DNA of 24,469 bases from Prevotella sp. UBA3837. Its GTDB lineage: Bacteria; Bacteroidota; Bacteroidia; Bacteroidales; Bacteroidaceae. Shown here piece after piece: positions 13,887-21,742 of this stretch. The stretch's first letter is position 1. The number at the start of each line of letters is the position of its first letter. Made by a program: the position numbers and the translations under genes. The stretch is from positions 39,422-63,890 of the forward strand of contig DGHX01000142.1 in the NCBI GenBank assembly GCA_002392835.1. Direction: 5' to 3'. The notes below the pieces were generated by a model. It made no database searches. It was given only the letters and a program-made list of their open reading frames with translations, and was not told the DNA's origin.

Positions 13887-14456
13887 GCGCGCCTTACGCG
13901 CGCATGGGATACGCGCGTGAGTGACTTTTTGGTTGCACCGGGAATTTGGCGGAGGGTGGAAGGTGGAGGGTGGAGGGTGAAGGGTGGAAGGTGGAGGGTG
14001 GAGGGAGGATAGTTGGTAAACGGTGTTTATTGGTGAGTGATGAAGGGTGAGTAAAAAAATGTCCCAGGGCCTGGGACAAAAAAAAGCGGGCCGCTCGTGA
14101 AAAAAAGCGGGCCGCTCGTGAAAAAATGTGGCCTCCATTTTTTCATGCGGAGGCCTCTCGTGATACGCAGGGGCTCGACTGGATTTGTAATCCAGTCGCG
14201 TTGAGTATAAGCATTTGCAATGCGATAATCGGACTGCAAGTCCTTATATTCGGTGTGGTCGGATTGCAAATCCGACCGAGCGTCCGCCTCCTTTTCTATA
14301 CCGCTCGGTGCAACCAAACTGTACTTCGGTGCAACCAAACTGTACTTCGGTGCAACCAAACTGAGCAGTTTATTTTGCTTTCGTAACTTGCTGATTCTCA
14401 GTCTCGGTGCAACCAAAAAATCGCTCACACGCGTGCGTATATTACGCGCGCGAGAG
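13887..14456. repeat. Non-coding modular repeat cassette 2
   Basis: About 570 bp between the divergent GH89 and DMT genes. The ends are imperfect inverted repeats: at 13887-13939 CG-rich DNA with ACGCGCGTGAGTGACTTTTT then GGTTGCACC, and at 14406-14456 GGTGCAACCAAAAAATCGCT followed by a CG-rich end. Inside, in order: GGTGGAG/GGTGGAA heptamers (about 13950-14013); the palindrome GTCCCAGGGCCTGGGAC (14061-14077); two 21-bp units (AAAAAAAGCGGGCCGC...) at 14079 and 14100; a GGCCTCC/GGAGGCC hairpin near 14129-14154; four micro-hairpins (14176-14277); and GGTGCAACCAAAC at 14307, 14328 and 14349. No gene inside is credible. Confidence 0.8.
14176..14277. repeat. Series of four small hairpins with related loops
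   Basis: Four perfect or near-perfect palindromes in a row: CGACTGGATTTGTAATCCAG plus TCG (14176-14198), GCATTTGCAATGC (14211-14223), GGACTGCAAGTCC (14231-14243) and GGTCGGATTGCAAATCCGAC plus C (14257-14277). Each is centred on a TTTG/TGCAA-like core, but the stems differ. They are not tandem copies of one sequence; the shared feature is the hairpin design. Confidence 0.75.
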
Positions 14457-14514
14457 GACTTTCCTCCGGGAGCCACCCTCGGCAAGGCAGCACTGAAAGA
14501 ATCATGGCCGAAAA

Positions 14515-14546
14515 TTTGCGAGAATGACAAAAAGCCATTACCTTTG
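14515..14546 (+). promoter_or_regulatory. Promoter for the DMT transporter gene
   Basis: TTTG (14515-14518), exactly 20 bp, then TACCTTTG (14539-14546), a full consensus match. The -7 box is the first part of the 182-bp inverted leader repeat, while the -33 box lies just outside it. Confidence 0.75.
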
Positions 14547-14720
14547 CAGCAAACTTTTCGAATCACCGAAAGCAAACATGAATAATAACAATACAGACCC
14601 CACCCCCAACCCCTCCCCTTGAAGGGAGGGGAGCGGCTCCGCCTTCGGTGCCCGTAGGCACTCCCCTCCCTTCAAGGGGAGGGGTTGGGGGTGGGGTCTG
14701 TAACTTAGTTATATAGAAGC
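14539..14720 (+). repeat. 182-bp promoter-leader repeat, copy A
   Basis: It runs from the -7 box TACCTTTG to GAAGC, 5 bp before the DMT start codon. The copy at 17914-18095 is its reverse complement with about three mismatches and the same length. The centre is a 109-bp hairpin (14593-14701) with perfect 41-bp arms (starting ACAGACCCCACCCCCAACCC) and a loop of about 27 bases. Each arm also contains a shorter CCCCTTGAAGGG-type palindrome. Transcribed, it would form a very stable 5' leader structure. Confidence 0.9.
14578..14622 (+). CDS. Possible 14-residue leader peptide in leader copy A
   Basis: The first ATG downstream of the promoter opens a short frame encoding MNNNNTDPTPNPSP. It stops inside the left arm of the hairpin, well before the DMT start. 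The identical frame occurs in copy B (18056-18012, minus). A ribosome translating it would enter the hairpin and could open it. It could equally be chance within a repeat; there is no other evidence of translation. Confidence 0.25.
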   Translation: MNNNNTDPTPNPSP

Positions 14721-14725
14721 CCGTT

Positions 14726-15661
14726 ATGAGATACCTGGGTGAAATGATATCGCTGGGCGTGGCCTTCTCGTGGACGATAGCCGCACTGGCGAGCGAGGTG
14801 GGCAGCCGCCGTCTGGGCGTGTTCGTGATGAACGTGTGGCGCATGGGCGTGGCCCTGCTGCTGTCGGCCCTGCTGATGTGGCTGGTGCTGGGCGCCCCCT
14901 ATCCCGTCTATGCCGGTGGCGAGGCCTGGGGCTGGCTGCTGGCATCGGGCGTGGTGGGCTATTTCTTCGGCGACTGGTGCCTGTTCAACAGCTACCTCAC
15001 CATCGGTTCGCGCATGGGCCAGCTGTTCATGACCCTCGCCCCCATGTTCACCGCCCTCTCGGCCTGGGTGATGATCGGTCAGACGCTGCAGTGGACGGCC
15101 CTGCTGGCCATGGCGGTGACGCTGCTGGGCATAGCCATCTCGGTGCTGGGCCGCGACGGCGAGCACCATGTGGCGGTGAACCTGCCGCTGCGGGGCATCC
15201 TCTACGGCATAGGCGCCGGACTGGGGCAGGGCGTGGGCCTGGTGCTGAGCAAGATAGGACTGGACCACTACGTCGGTGACGTGCCGGCGGCGGTGCTGCC
15301 ACAGGTGGAGGACTATCTGCCCTTCGCCTCGAACATGATCCGCTGTGTGGCCGGCCTGGTGTGCTTCGCCGGGTGGCTCGTCGTGAGCGGCCACGCCGGG
15401 CGCATGCGCCAGAGCCTGAAGGAGCACCGCGGTCTGGCGGCCATGCTCGTGGCCGTGTTCTCAGGACCTTTCATCGGCGTGGGCTTCTCGCTCATGGCCG
15501 TGCAGTACACCGCCGCCGGCATTGCCAGCACCATCATGGCCATGACGCCCATCCTCATCCTGCTGCCCTCGAAGTGGCTCTTCCATCAGGACATCACCCT
15601 GCGCAATGTGGTGGGAGCCGTCATCTCGGTCATCGGCGTGTCGCTTTTCTTCCTCCTGTAG
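14726..15661 (+). CDS. EamA/DMT-superfamily transporter
   Basis: A 311-residue inner-membrane protein with about ten hydrophobic segments arranged as two EamA-like halves (roughly residues 3-140 and 150-311). Typical family features are the N-terminal YLGEMISLGVAFSWTIAALA, the GSRMGQLFMTLAPMFTALSA stretch at the end of the first half, and the second-half counterpart AAGIASTIMAMTPILILLPS. Family members export or import metabolites, amino acids or nucleotide derivatives, and the substrate cannot be inferred. It is preceded by the 182-bp promoter-leader repeat and followed 185 bp later by the inositol-phosphate synthase gene, which has its own promoter. A functional link between the two is unproven. 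Confidence 0.88.
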   Translation: MRYLGEMISLGVAFSWTIAALASEVGSRRLGVFVMNVWRMGVALLLSALLMWLVLGAPYPVYAGGEAWGWLLASGVVGYFFGDWCLFNSYLTIGSRMGQLFMTLAPMFTALSAWVMIGQTLQWTALLAMAVTLLGIAISVLGRDGEHHVAVNLPLRGILYGIGAGLGQGVGLVLSKIGLDHYVGDVPAAVLPQVEDYLPFASNMIRCVAGLVCFAGWLVVSGHAGRMRQSLKEHRGLAAMLVAVFSGPFIGVGFSLMAVQYTAAGIASTIMAMTPILILLPSKWLFHQDITLRNVVGAVISVIGVSLFFLL

Positions 15662-15740
15662 TGGGGTGGGGCACCGCCTTTTTTTGCCCATAACTATCAT
15701 TTTTATGTCAAAAGTGTTCGGAAATTCGTCAAATGGCGTT

Positions 15741-15760
15741 TTGTTGCAAAATTGCAACAA
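15741..15760. promoter_or_regulatory. 20-bp palindrome upstream of the inositol-phosphate synthase promoter
   Basis: TTGTTGCA-AAAT-TGCAACAA is a symmetric site with 8-bp arms, about 30 bp upstream of the -7 box of the next gene. No T-run follows, so it is less likely a terminator. Its position suits an operator or activator site. No regulator is identified. Confidence 0.4.
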
Positions 15761-15768
15761 TAATGTGC

Positions 15769-15798
15769 CTTGTGATACGAAAAAAATACTTAACTTTG
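15769..15798 (+). promoter_or_regulatory. Promoter for inositol-3-phosphate synthase gene
   Basis: TAACTTTG at 15791-15798 is a good -7 box. CTTG at 15769-15772 is the nearest -33-like sequence, with an 18-bp spacer, so the -33 part is weak. The box lies 47 bp before the ATG at 15846. Confidence 0.6.
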
Positions 15799-15845
15799 CG
15801 CTCTGCAAATGAAAACGTAACTAAACTGAACAAAAACGTAAACTC

Positions 15846-17177
<1,332 letters not shown>

Positions 17178-17235
17178 TGCCTGAGTAAGGCCCTTTCCCT
17201 CAGCTGACCATACAGCCTCTGCTCATGAAGGCGAA

Positions 17236-17263
17236 AGCCCCCTCCCCCCTTTGGGAGGGGGCT
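17236..17263. terminator. GC-rich hairpin between convergent genes
   Basis: AGCCCCCTCCC (17236-17246) pairs with GGGAGGGGGCT (17253-17263) across a 6-base loop. It lies in the 100-bp gap between the convergent inositol-phosphate synthase and flavoprotein genes, a natural place for a bidirectional terminator. Neither side has a T-run. Confidence 0.55.
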
Positions 17264-17277
17264 ATATAAGATGAGGT

Positions 17278-17895
17278 CTACCTGATAAAGTTCGTCCAGA
17301 GGTGCTGCTCCGCCTCTGGATGTCCGTTTTCACGCACGTTCAGCCGCTGCAGCATCCACGCCATGTTGTGCCCCAGGGTGCGCATGGTCTGCATGCCCTC
17401 CTCGTCCTGCTCCACCTGGCCGGGCGTCTGGCCATAGGCCATGTTCCAGTACTGCGAGCTCACTACGGGCATGTTCAGGATGGTGAAATACTTGTTCAGA
17501 CGGTCGAAGGCAGCCGAGGCTCCGCCGCGACGGCACACCACGACGCTGGCCCCCGGCTTGTACTGCAGGTCGGCCACCAGCGAGTAGAACACACGGTCGA
17601 GCAGGGCGCACAGCGACCCGTTGGGTCCGCCGTAGTAGACGGGCGAGCCGACGATGAGGCCGTCGATGCCGTCCTTCACCGACCGCCACACCTGCGTGTA
17701 CAGGTCGTCGCGGAACGTGCAGCGGCCCTCGCGGCCGCACATGCCGCAGGCTATGCAGCCCTGAACGGCGCGCTTGCCGATGCTGATCATCTCGGTTTCC
17801 ACTCCGTCAGCCTGCAGGGCCGACGCCACTTCACTCAGTGCCCGGTACGTGTTGCCGTTCAGGCGCGGGCTGCCGTTAATGAGTAGTACTTTCAT
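17278..17895 (-). CDS. Iron-sulfur flavoprotein / NADPH-dependent FMN reductase family
   Basis: A 205-residue soluble flavodoxin-fold protein. The FMN phosphate-binding loop is near residues 7-17 (NGSPRLNGNTY), and GSPVYYGGPNGSLCALLDRV is the second flavin contact region. The cysteines Cys47-x2-Cys50-x2-Cys53-x5-Cys59 (GCIACGMCGREGRC) match the compact motif that holds a 4Fe-4S cluster in the iron-sulfur flavoprotein group. It probably transfers electrons between FMN and a 4Fe-4S centre. The physiological partner is unknown. It is expressed, if the leader is functional, from copy B of the 182-bp promoter-leader. NAD(P)H quinone or FMN reductase without a cluster is the alternative. Confidence 0.85.
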   Translation of the reverse strand: MKVLLINGSPRLNGNTYRALSEVASALQADGVETEMISIGKRAVQGCIACGMCGREGRCTFRDDLYTQVWRSVKDGIDGLIVGSPVYYGGPNGSLCALLDRVFYSLVADLQYKPGASVVVCRRGGASAAFDRLNKYFTILNMPVVSSQYWNMAYGQTPGQVEQDEEGMQTMRTLGHNMAWMLQRLNVRENGHPEAEQHLWTNFIR

Positions 17896-17913
17896 AATAT
17901 AATGCTAATCATT

Positions 17914-18095
17914 GCTTCTGTATAATTAAGTTACAGACCCCACCCCCAACCCCTCCCCTTGAAGGGAGGGGAGTGCCTACGGGCACCGAAGGCGGAGCCG
18001 CTCCCCTCCCTTCAAGGGGAGGGGTTGGGGGTGGGGTCTGTATTGTTATTATTCATGTTAGCTTTCGGTGATTCGAAAAGTTTGCTGCAAAGGTA
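17914..18095 (-). repeat. 182-bp promoter-leader repeat, copy B (inverted)
   Basis: Reverse complement of copy A (14539-14720), equally long, with about three differences. It includes the 109-bp hairpin (17933-18041), whose loop is also inverted, so the whole unit was copied and not just a palindrome. It ends 18 bp upstream of the flavoprotein start at 17895. It carries the same possible leader peptide (18056-18012, minus). Confidence 0.9.
18088..18095 (-). promoter_or_regulatory. -7 box for the iron-sulfur flavoprotein gene
   Basis: TACCTTTG on the minus strand (18095-18088), the outer edge of leader copy B. No TTTG-like -33 sequence is found 19-21 bp upstream, unlike copy A, so this promoter should be weaker or depend on another factor. 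Confidence 0.5.
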
Positions 18096-18138
18096 CAATT
18101 ATTTTGCTAAAAGATACGCGCTTTTCACGGAAAAATTG

Positions 18139-18146
18139 TAATTTTG
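18139..18146 (+). promoter_or_regulatory. -7 box for the M3 peptidase gene
   Basis: TAATTTTG lies 30 bp before the ATG at 18177. No clear -33 element is seen. A TTG within this box at 18144 could be read as an upstream start codon, but a start inside the promoter is unlikely. Confidence 0.5.
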
Positions 18147-18176
18147 CACGCTGAAACAAAGAAAAACCGTAAAATA

Positions 18177-20291
18177 ATGGAGATAGAAGAGAAAGCAGCG
18201 CCCGCAGTCGGCAAGGAAAGAAAGAACCCGTTCTTTGAACCCTACAAAACACCGCACGACACGGTGCCCTTCGACCGCATACGCATGGAGGACTACGAAG
18301 AGGCCTTCATGGAGGGCATCCGCCGCGACGAGGAATACCTGGAGAAGACCATCAACAACCCGGAGAAGCCTACCTTCGACAATACCATCATCAACAAGGA
18401 CGACGACACCGACGGCTATTACGACCTGCTGGACCGTGTGTCGACCGTGTTCTTCAACCTGCTCTCGGCCGAGACCAACGACGAGATGGACGCCCTGGCG
18501 CAGAAGATGAGTCCTATATTGACCAAGCATGCCAACGACATGCGGCTGAACGAAAAGCTGTTCCAGCGCGTCCGCGCCGTGCACCTACACCACCGTCGGC
18601 TGACCCCCGAGGAGCAGCGGCTGCTCGACGACTGCTACCAGGGCTTTGTGCGCAGCGGCGCCCTGCTCGACGAGAAGGGCAAGGAGCGCCTGCGCCAGCT
18701 GACCGAGAAGGCATCGCTCTTGGGGCTGCAGTTCTCGCAGAACCTGCTGAAGGAGAACAAGGACTTCATGCTCCACATCACCGACGAGCAGCAACTGGAA
18801 GGCCTGCCCCAGACGGCCATCGACGCCGCAGCACAGGAGGCCGCCGAGCGCGAGCTGCAGGGATGGGTGTTCACACTCGATGCTCCGTCGTACTCGCCCT
18901 TCATGACCTACAGCACACAGCGCGAGCTGCGACGGCAGATGTACATGGCCTACAACACGAAGGGCATACACGACAACGACAACAACAACATCGCCATCTG
19001 CCAGCGGCTCATCAACCTGCGGCGTGAGATAGCCCAGCTGCTGGGCTACAAGACCTTTGCCGACTACGTGCTGAGCCGCCGCATGGCCAAGAACGTGCGC
19101 GGCGTCTACCGACTGCTCAACCAGCTCGTCGATGCCTACATGCCCGCCGCCAGGAAGGAACGCGAAGAGCTGAACAAGTTCAGCCGCACGCTCAGCGATA
19201 CGCACAAGAAGGAAAAGGCCGCAGCCGGCGACGAGCTTCTTGAACCATGGGACATAGGCTTCTACAGCCACAAGCTGAAGCTGAAGAAATACAACATCGA
19301 TGCCGAAATGCTGCGCCCCTACTTCCAGTTAGAGAAGGTCATCGGCGGCGTCTTCGGCCTGGCCACCCGCCTCTACGGCATCACCTTCAAGGAGAACAAG
19401 GACATACCCGTGTACCACCCCGACGTGAAGGCTTACGAGGTCTTCGACCGTGACGGCAGCTACCTCGCCGTGTTCTACGCCGACTTCCACCCCCGCAAGG
19501 GCAAGCAGGGCGGCGCCTGGATGACGGAGTACCAGGGGCAGTGGATTGACAGGAAGGGTGAGAACATCCGTCCGCACGTCAGCGTGGTGATGAACCTGAC
19601 GAAGCCCACGCCCGACAAGCCGGCACTGCTGACGCTGGGCGAGGTGGAGACCTTCCTCCATGAGTTCGGACACGCCCTGCACGGCATGTTCAGCAACTGC
19701 CGCTTCGAGAGCCTCAGCGGAACCAATGTGGTGTGGGACTTCGTGGAGCTGCCCTCGCAGTTCATGGAGAACTTCGCCATCGAGAAGGAGTTCCTGCGTA
19801 CCTTCGCCTTCCACTACGAGACGGGCGAGCCGCTGCCCGACGACCTCATACGCCGCATCGTGCGCAGCCGAAACTTCATGGCGGCCACAGCCTGCCTGCG
19901 GCAGGTGAGCTTCGGACTGCTCGACATGGCCTACTACACGCAGAAGGATGAGTTCACGGCCGACCTCATCCCCTTCGAGAAGAAGGCCTGGGAACGCGCC
20001 ATACTGGGCCCGCAGCGACAGGACACCTGCATGACCACCCAGTTCAGTCACATCATGGCCGGAGGCTATGCTGCCGGATACTACAGCTACAAGTGGGCCG
20101 AGGTGCTCGATGCCGACGCCTTCAGCGTATTCCAGCGCGAGGGCATCTTCAACCAGCAGACGGCACAGCGCTTCCGCGACTGCGTCCTCTCGCGCGGAAA
20201 TACCGAGGACGCCATGACGCTCTACAAACGCTTCCGGGGAGGCGAGCCCACCATCGACGCCCTGCTGAAACGGAACGGAATTAAACGATGA
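18177..20291 (+). CDS. M3-family oligopeptidase / peptidyl-dipeptidase (Dcp/PrlC-like)
   Basis: A 704-residue zinc metallopeptidase that cleaves short peptides, probably in the cytoplasm since no signal peptide is seen. The zinc motif HEFGHALHGMF has His495, Glu496 and His499. The third ligand is Glu524 in WDFVELPSQFMENF, 25 residues after His499 as expected for M3. C-terminal conserved parts include FSHIMAGGYAAGYYSYKWAE. The N-terminus NPFFEPYKTPHDTVPFDRI is typical of Bacteroidetes M3 enzymes. The start at 18177 (MEIEEK) is downstream of the -7 box. Its stop overlaps the VanW-family start as ATGA, which implies translational coupling. Length is normal. Confidence 0.92.
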   Translation: MEIEEKAAPAVGKERKNPFFEPYKTPHDTVPFDRIRMEDYEEAFMEGIRRDEEYLEKTINNPEKPTFDNTIINKDDDTDGYYDLLDRVSTVFFNLLSAETNDEMDALAQKMSPILTKHANDMRLNEKLFQRVRAVHLHHRRLTPEEQRLLDDCYQGFVRSGALLDEKGKERLRQLTEKASLLGLQFSQNLLKENKDFMLHITDEQQLEGLPQTAIDAAAQEAAERELQGWVFTLDAPSYSPFMTYSTQRELRRQMYMAYNTKGIHDNDNNNIAICQRLINLRREIAQLLGYKTFADYVLSRRMAKNVRGVYRLLNQLVDAYMPAARKEREELNKFSRTLSDTHKKEKAAAGDELLEPWDIGFYSHKLKLKKYNIDAEMLRPYFQLEKVIGGVFGLATRLYGITFKENKDIPVYHPDVKAYEVFDRDGSYLAVFYADFHPRKGKQGGAWMTEYQGQWIDRKGENIRPHVSVVMNLTKPTPDKPALLTLGEVETFLHEFGHALHGMFSNCRFESLSGTNVVWDFVELPSQFMENFAIEKEFLRTFAFHYETGEPLPDDLIRRIVRSRNFMAATACLRQVSFGLLDMAYYTQKDEFTADLIPFEKKAWERAILGPQRQDTCMTTQFSHIMAGGYAAGYYSYKWAEVLDADAFSVFQREGIFNQQTAQRFRDCVLSRGNTEDAMTLYKRFRGGEPTIDALLKRNGIKR

Positions 20292-21229
20292 TTCGTAAAC
20301 AATCTGTAGCAGTAAAAACGGACTTTAACACTGAGGAAGCCATGAGCAGGAAGCTGTTTTGTGAATTGTCACCATTCACCTATCGCCTGTCAATAGAGAA
20401 GGGAATCCTGAAGCGTCATCTGAAGGACTTTTTCGGCAACATCCGTTTCGCACGGGAACGGACAGAGACGGCTCTGCCCGTTTCCATCTATCAGCACAAG
20501 TCGCTCATTCGCCGGCGTCTTGGCAATGTCGACATGCAATTACAGGAGAACAAAGCCACCAACCTTGCGCTGGCTGTCACCCGCATCAACGGCCTGCTCA
20601 TCCGTCCCGGCGAGACATTCTCCGTCTGGAAGCTCGTAGGGCGGACCACCAAGCGAAAAGGCTACAAAGAGGGTCTGACCATTGCGAAAGGACAGCCGTC
20701 AAAGGGCATCGGCGGAGGATTGTGCCAGCTGTCGAACCTCATTCACTGGATGGTACTCCACAGCGAGCTGACCATCGTGGAGCATCATCACCACGACGGC
20801 CTTGACCTCTTCCCAGACTTCGGCCGCCAGATTCCCTTCGGCACGGGCACCAGCATATCCTACAACTACATCGACTACCGCGTGAAGAACGAAACCGCTA
20901 ACACCTATCAGCTACTCCTCTGGGTGGATGGCGAATATCTCTGTGGAGAGCTCCGTGCTACTGAACAACAGCCTCACACCTTCCACATCCATGTGGAGAA
21001 CGAGTACTTCTCGCGTGAAAGGCAGCAGGCTCCTGCCGGGGCAAGCGGACAAGCTCAGACGGGCGACGGCACATCGGAAATGGACTATGCTGTCTATCGG
21101 AACGGACAGGTCTATCGTGATGTCATCGACCGTGTCACCGGTTCTGTTCTTGAAAGTCAGCTCATCCGCACCAACCACGCCAAGGTGATGTACGAATGTC
21201 CTCCGTCCATAACCATCCGTGAACAATGA
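20288..21229 (+). CDS. VanW-family protein
   Basis: A 313-residue protein of the VanW family, named from vancomycin-resistance clusters but of unknown biochemical role and common in genomes without resistance. The central domain (about residues 80-215) shows NLALAVTRINGLLIRPGETF, then SVWKLVGRTTKRKGYKEG, GIGGGLCQLSNLIHWMVLHS and HHHHDGLDLFPD. No signal peptide is clear. The ATG overlaps the M3 peptidase stop (ATGA). An internal ATG at 20342 (MSRKLFCELSP) is an alternative start that fits many homologues and has GAGGAAG just upstream. Coding DNA looks less GC-biased than the M3 gene, which hints at a separate origin. A direct antibiotic-resistance role should not be assumed. Confidence 0.85.
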   Translation: MIRKQSVAVKTDFNTEEAMSRKLFCELSPFTYRLSIEKGILKRHLKDFFGNIRFARERTETALPVSIYQHKSLIRRRLGNVDMQLQENKATNLALAVTRINGLLIRPGETFSVWKLVGRTTKRKGYKEGLTIAKGQPSKGIGGGLCQLSNLIHWMVLHSELTIVEHHHHDGLDLFPDFGRQIPFGTGTSISYNYIDYRVKNETANTYQLLLWVDGEYLCGELRATEQQPHTFHIHVENEYFSRERQQAPAGASGQAQTGDGTSEMDYAVYRNGQVYRDVIDRVTGSVLESQLIRTNHAKVMYECPPSITIREQ

Positions 21230-21265
21230 CAATCGGTTAGGGATGCGCTGTTTTCCCTTCTGTTG

Positions 21266-21334
21266 TTAAGAATTCATTATATTCTTCAGGGTCTCGTAGA
21301 CCATGGCCAGTTTCTCAGTAGACTCGAATTCCAT
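21266..21334 (-). pseudogene. 22-codon ORF overlapping the nucleotidyltransferase, possible remnant of a HEPN partner
   Basis: The ATG (21334-21332) lies within the last codons of the nucleotidyltransferase gene in another frame, with a 20-bp overlap. It encodes MEFESTEKLAMVYETLKNIM then NS and a stop. Overlap of this kind is usual between an MNT antitoxin gene and its HEPN toxin gene. The amphipathic helix resembles the first helix of such proteins. It is far too short to be a toxin, so a truncated relic is the best guess. A chance frame is the alternative. Confidence 0.35.
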
Positions 21335-21608
21335 ACTTTAAGATTTGCTGTTTGAAAACTGGGTTTAGGCGTTCATGCATCCGTATGACATCCACCTTGC
21401 AGTGGAGAAACTCTTCCAGATAGACTTTCACACCGGCGAGATTGAACAGGTTAGGCACCATCTCTACACAGATGTCCACATCGCTGTCTTCGCGTTGCTC
21501 GTTACGTGCCAACGAACCGAAGAGCATCATGGAGTGTACACCGTAATGCTCATCAAGATAACGACGTGTGGTCTTCAACTTTTCTATCGTCTCCGTCCTA
21601 TCAAGCAT
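21315..21608 (-). CDS. Minimal nucleotidyltransferase (MNT-type)
   Basis: A 97-residue single-domain nucleotidyltransferase of the polymerase-beta fold. The motif Gly31-Ser32 (LFGSLARNEQ) followed by Asp43-x-Asp45 (DSDVDICVEM) gives the metal-binding signature, with Asp74 in CKVDVIR as the likely third acidic residue. Proteins of this size often act as antitoxins, AMPylating HEPN toxins. Here the expected neighbour is reduced to a 22-codon ORF. The gene lies on the opposite strand from its neighbours, between the VanW and deaminase genes, and has its own -7 box. An orphan antitoxin or housekeeping AMP transferase role is possible. Confidence 0.82.
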   Translation of the reverse strand: MLDRTETIEKLKTTRRYLDEHYGVHSMMLFGSLARNEQREDSDVDICVEMVPNLFNLAGVKVYLEEFLHCKVDVIRMHERLNPVFKQQILKYGIRVY

Positions 21609-21643
21609 ATCAGATAAATAACCTTATATCAATTAACACGGTG

Positions 21644-21651
21644 CAAATATA
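21644..21651 (-). promoter_or_regulatory. -7 box for the nucleotidyltransferase gene
   Basis: TATATTTG on the minus strand (21651-21644), 35 bp from the start at 21608. A TTTG lies 23 bp further upstream (21678-21675), a longer spacing than usual. The divergent deaminase promoter starts 13 bp beyond that. Confidence 0.55.
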
Positions 21652-21690
21652 CAAAAAAATCTCTAATCAGGAAGCAAAGAGGGGAAAAAA

Positions 21691-21722
21691 TTTCGTTATT
21701 TCAAAGAAAAGACGTAACTTTG
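21691..21722 (+). promoter_or_regulatory. Promoter for the deaminase/S41 protease pair
   Basis: TTTC (21691-21694), 20 bp, then TAACTTTG (21715-21722), 20 bp before the ATG at 21743. Same form as the mntP promoter. It rules out the longer frame opening at 21506. Confidence 0.7.
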
Positions 21723-21742
21723 CATGCTGTTATAAAGAAATC

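Noticed and set aside
14027..14575. 182-residue minus-strand frame across cassette 2
   Set aside because: Its translation is repeat-derived (for example LVAPKYSLVAPKYSLVAP from the 21-bp array) and it crosses inverted repeats and the DMT promoter.
14593..14701. Leader hairpin as a known riboswitch
   Set aside because: It is a long near-perfect palindrome with no aptamer-like conserved core that I can recognise, and it precedes two unrelated genes.
20288..21229. VanW gene as evidence of vancomycin resistance
   Set aside because: No VanS/R/H/A/B/X neighbours; the family is widespread outside resistance clusters.
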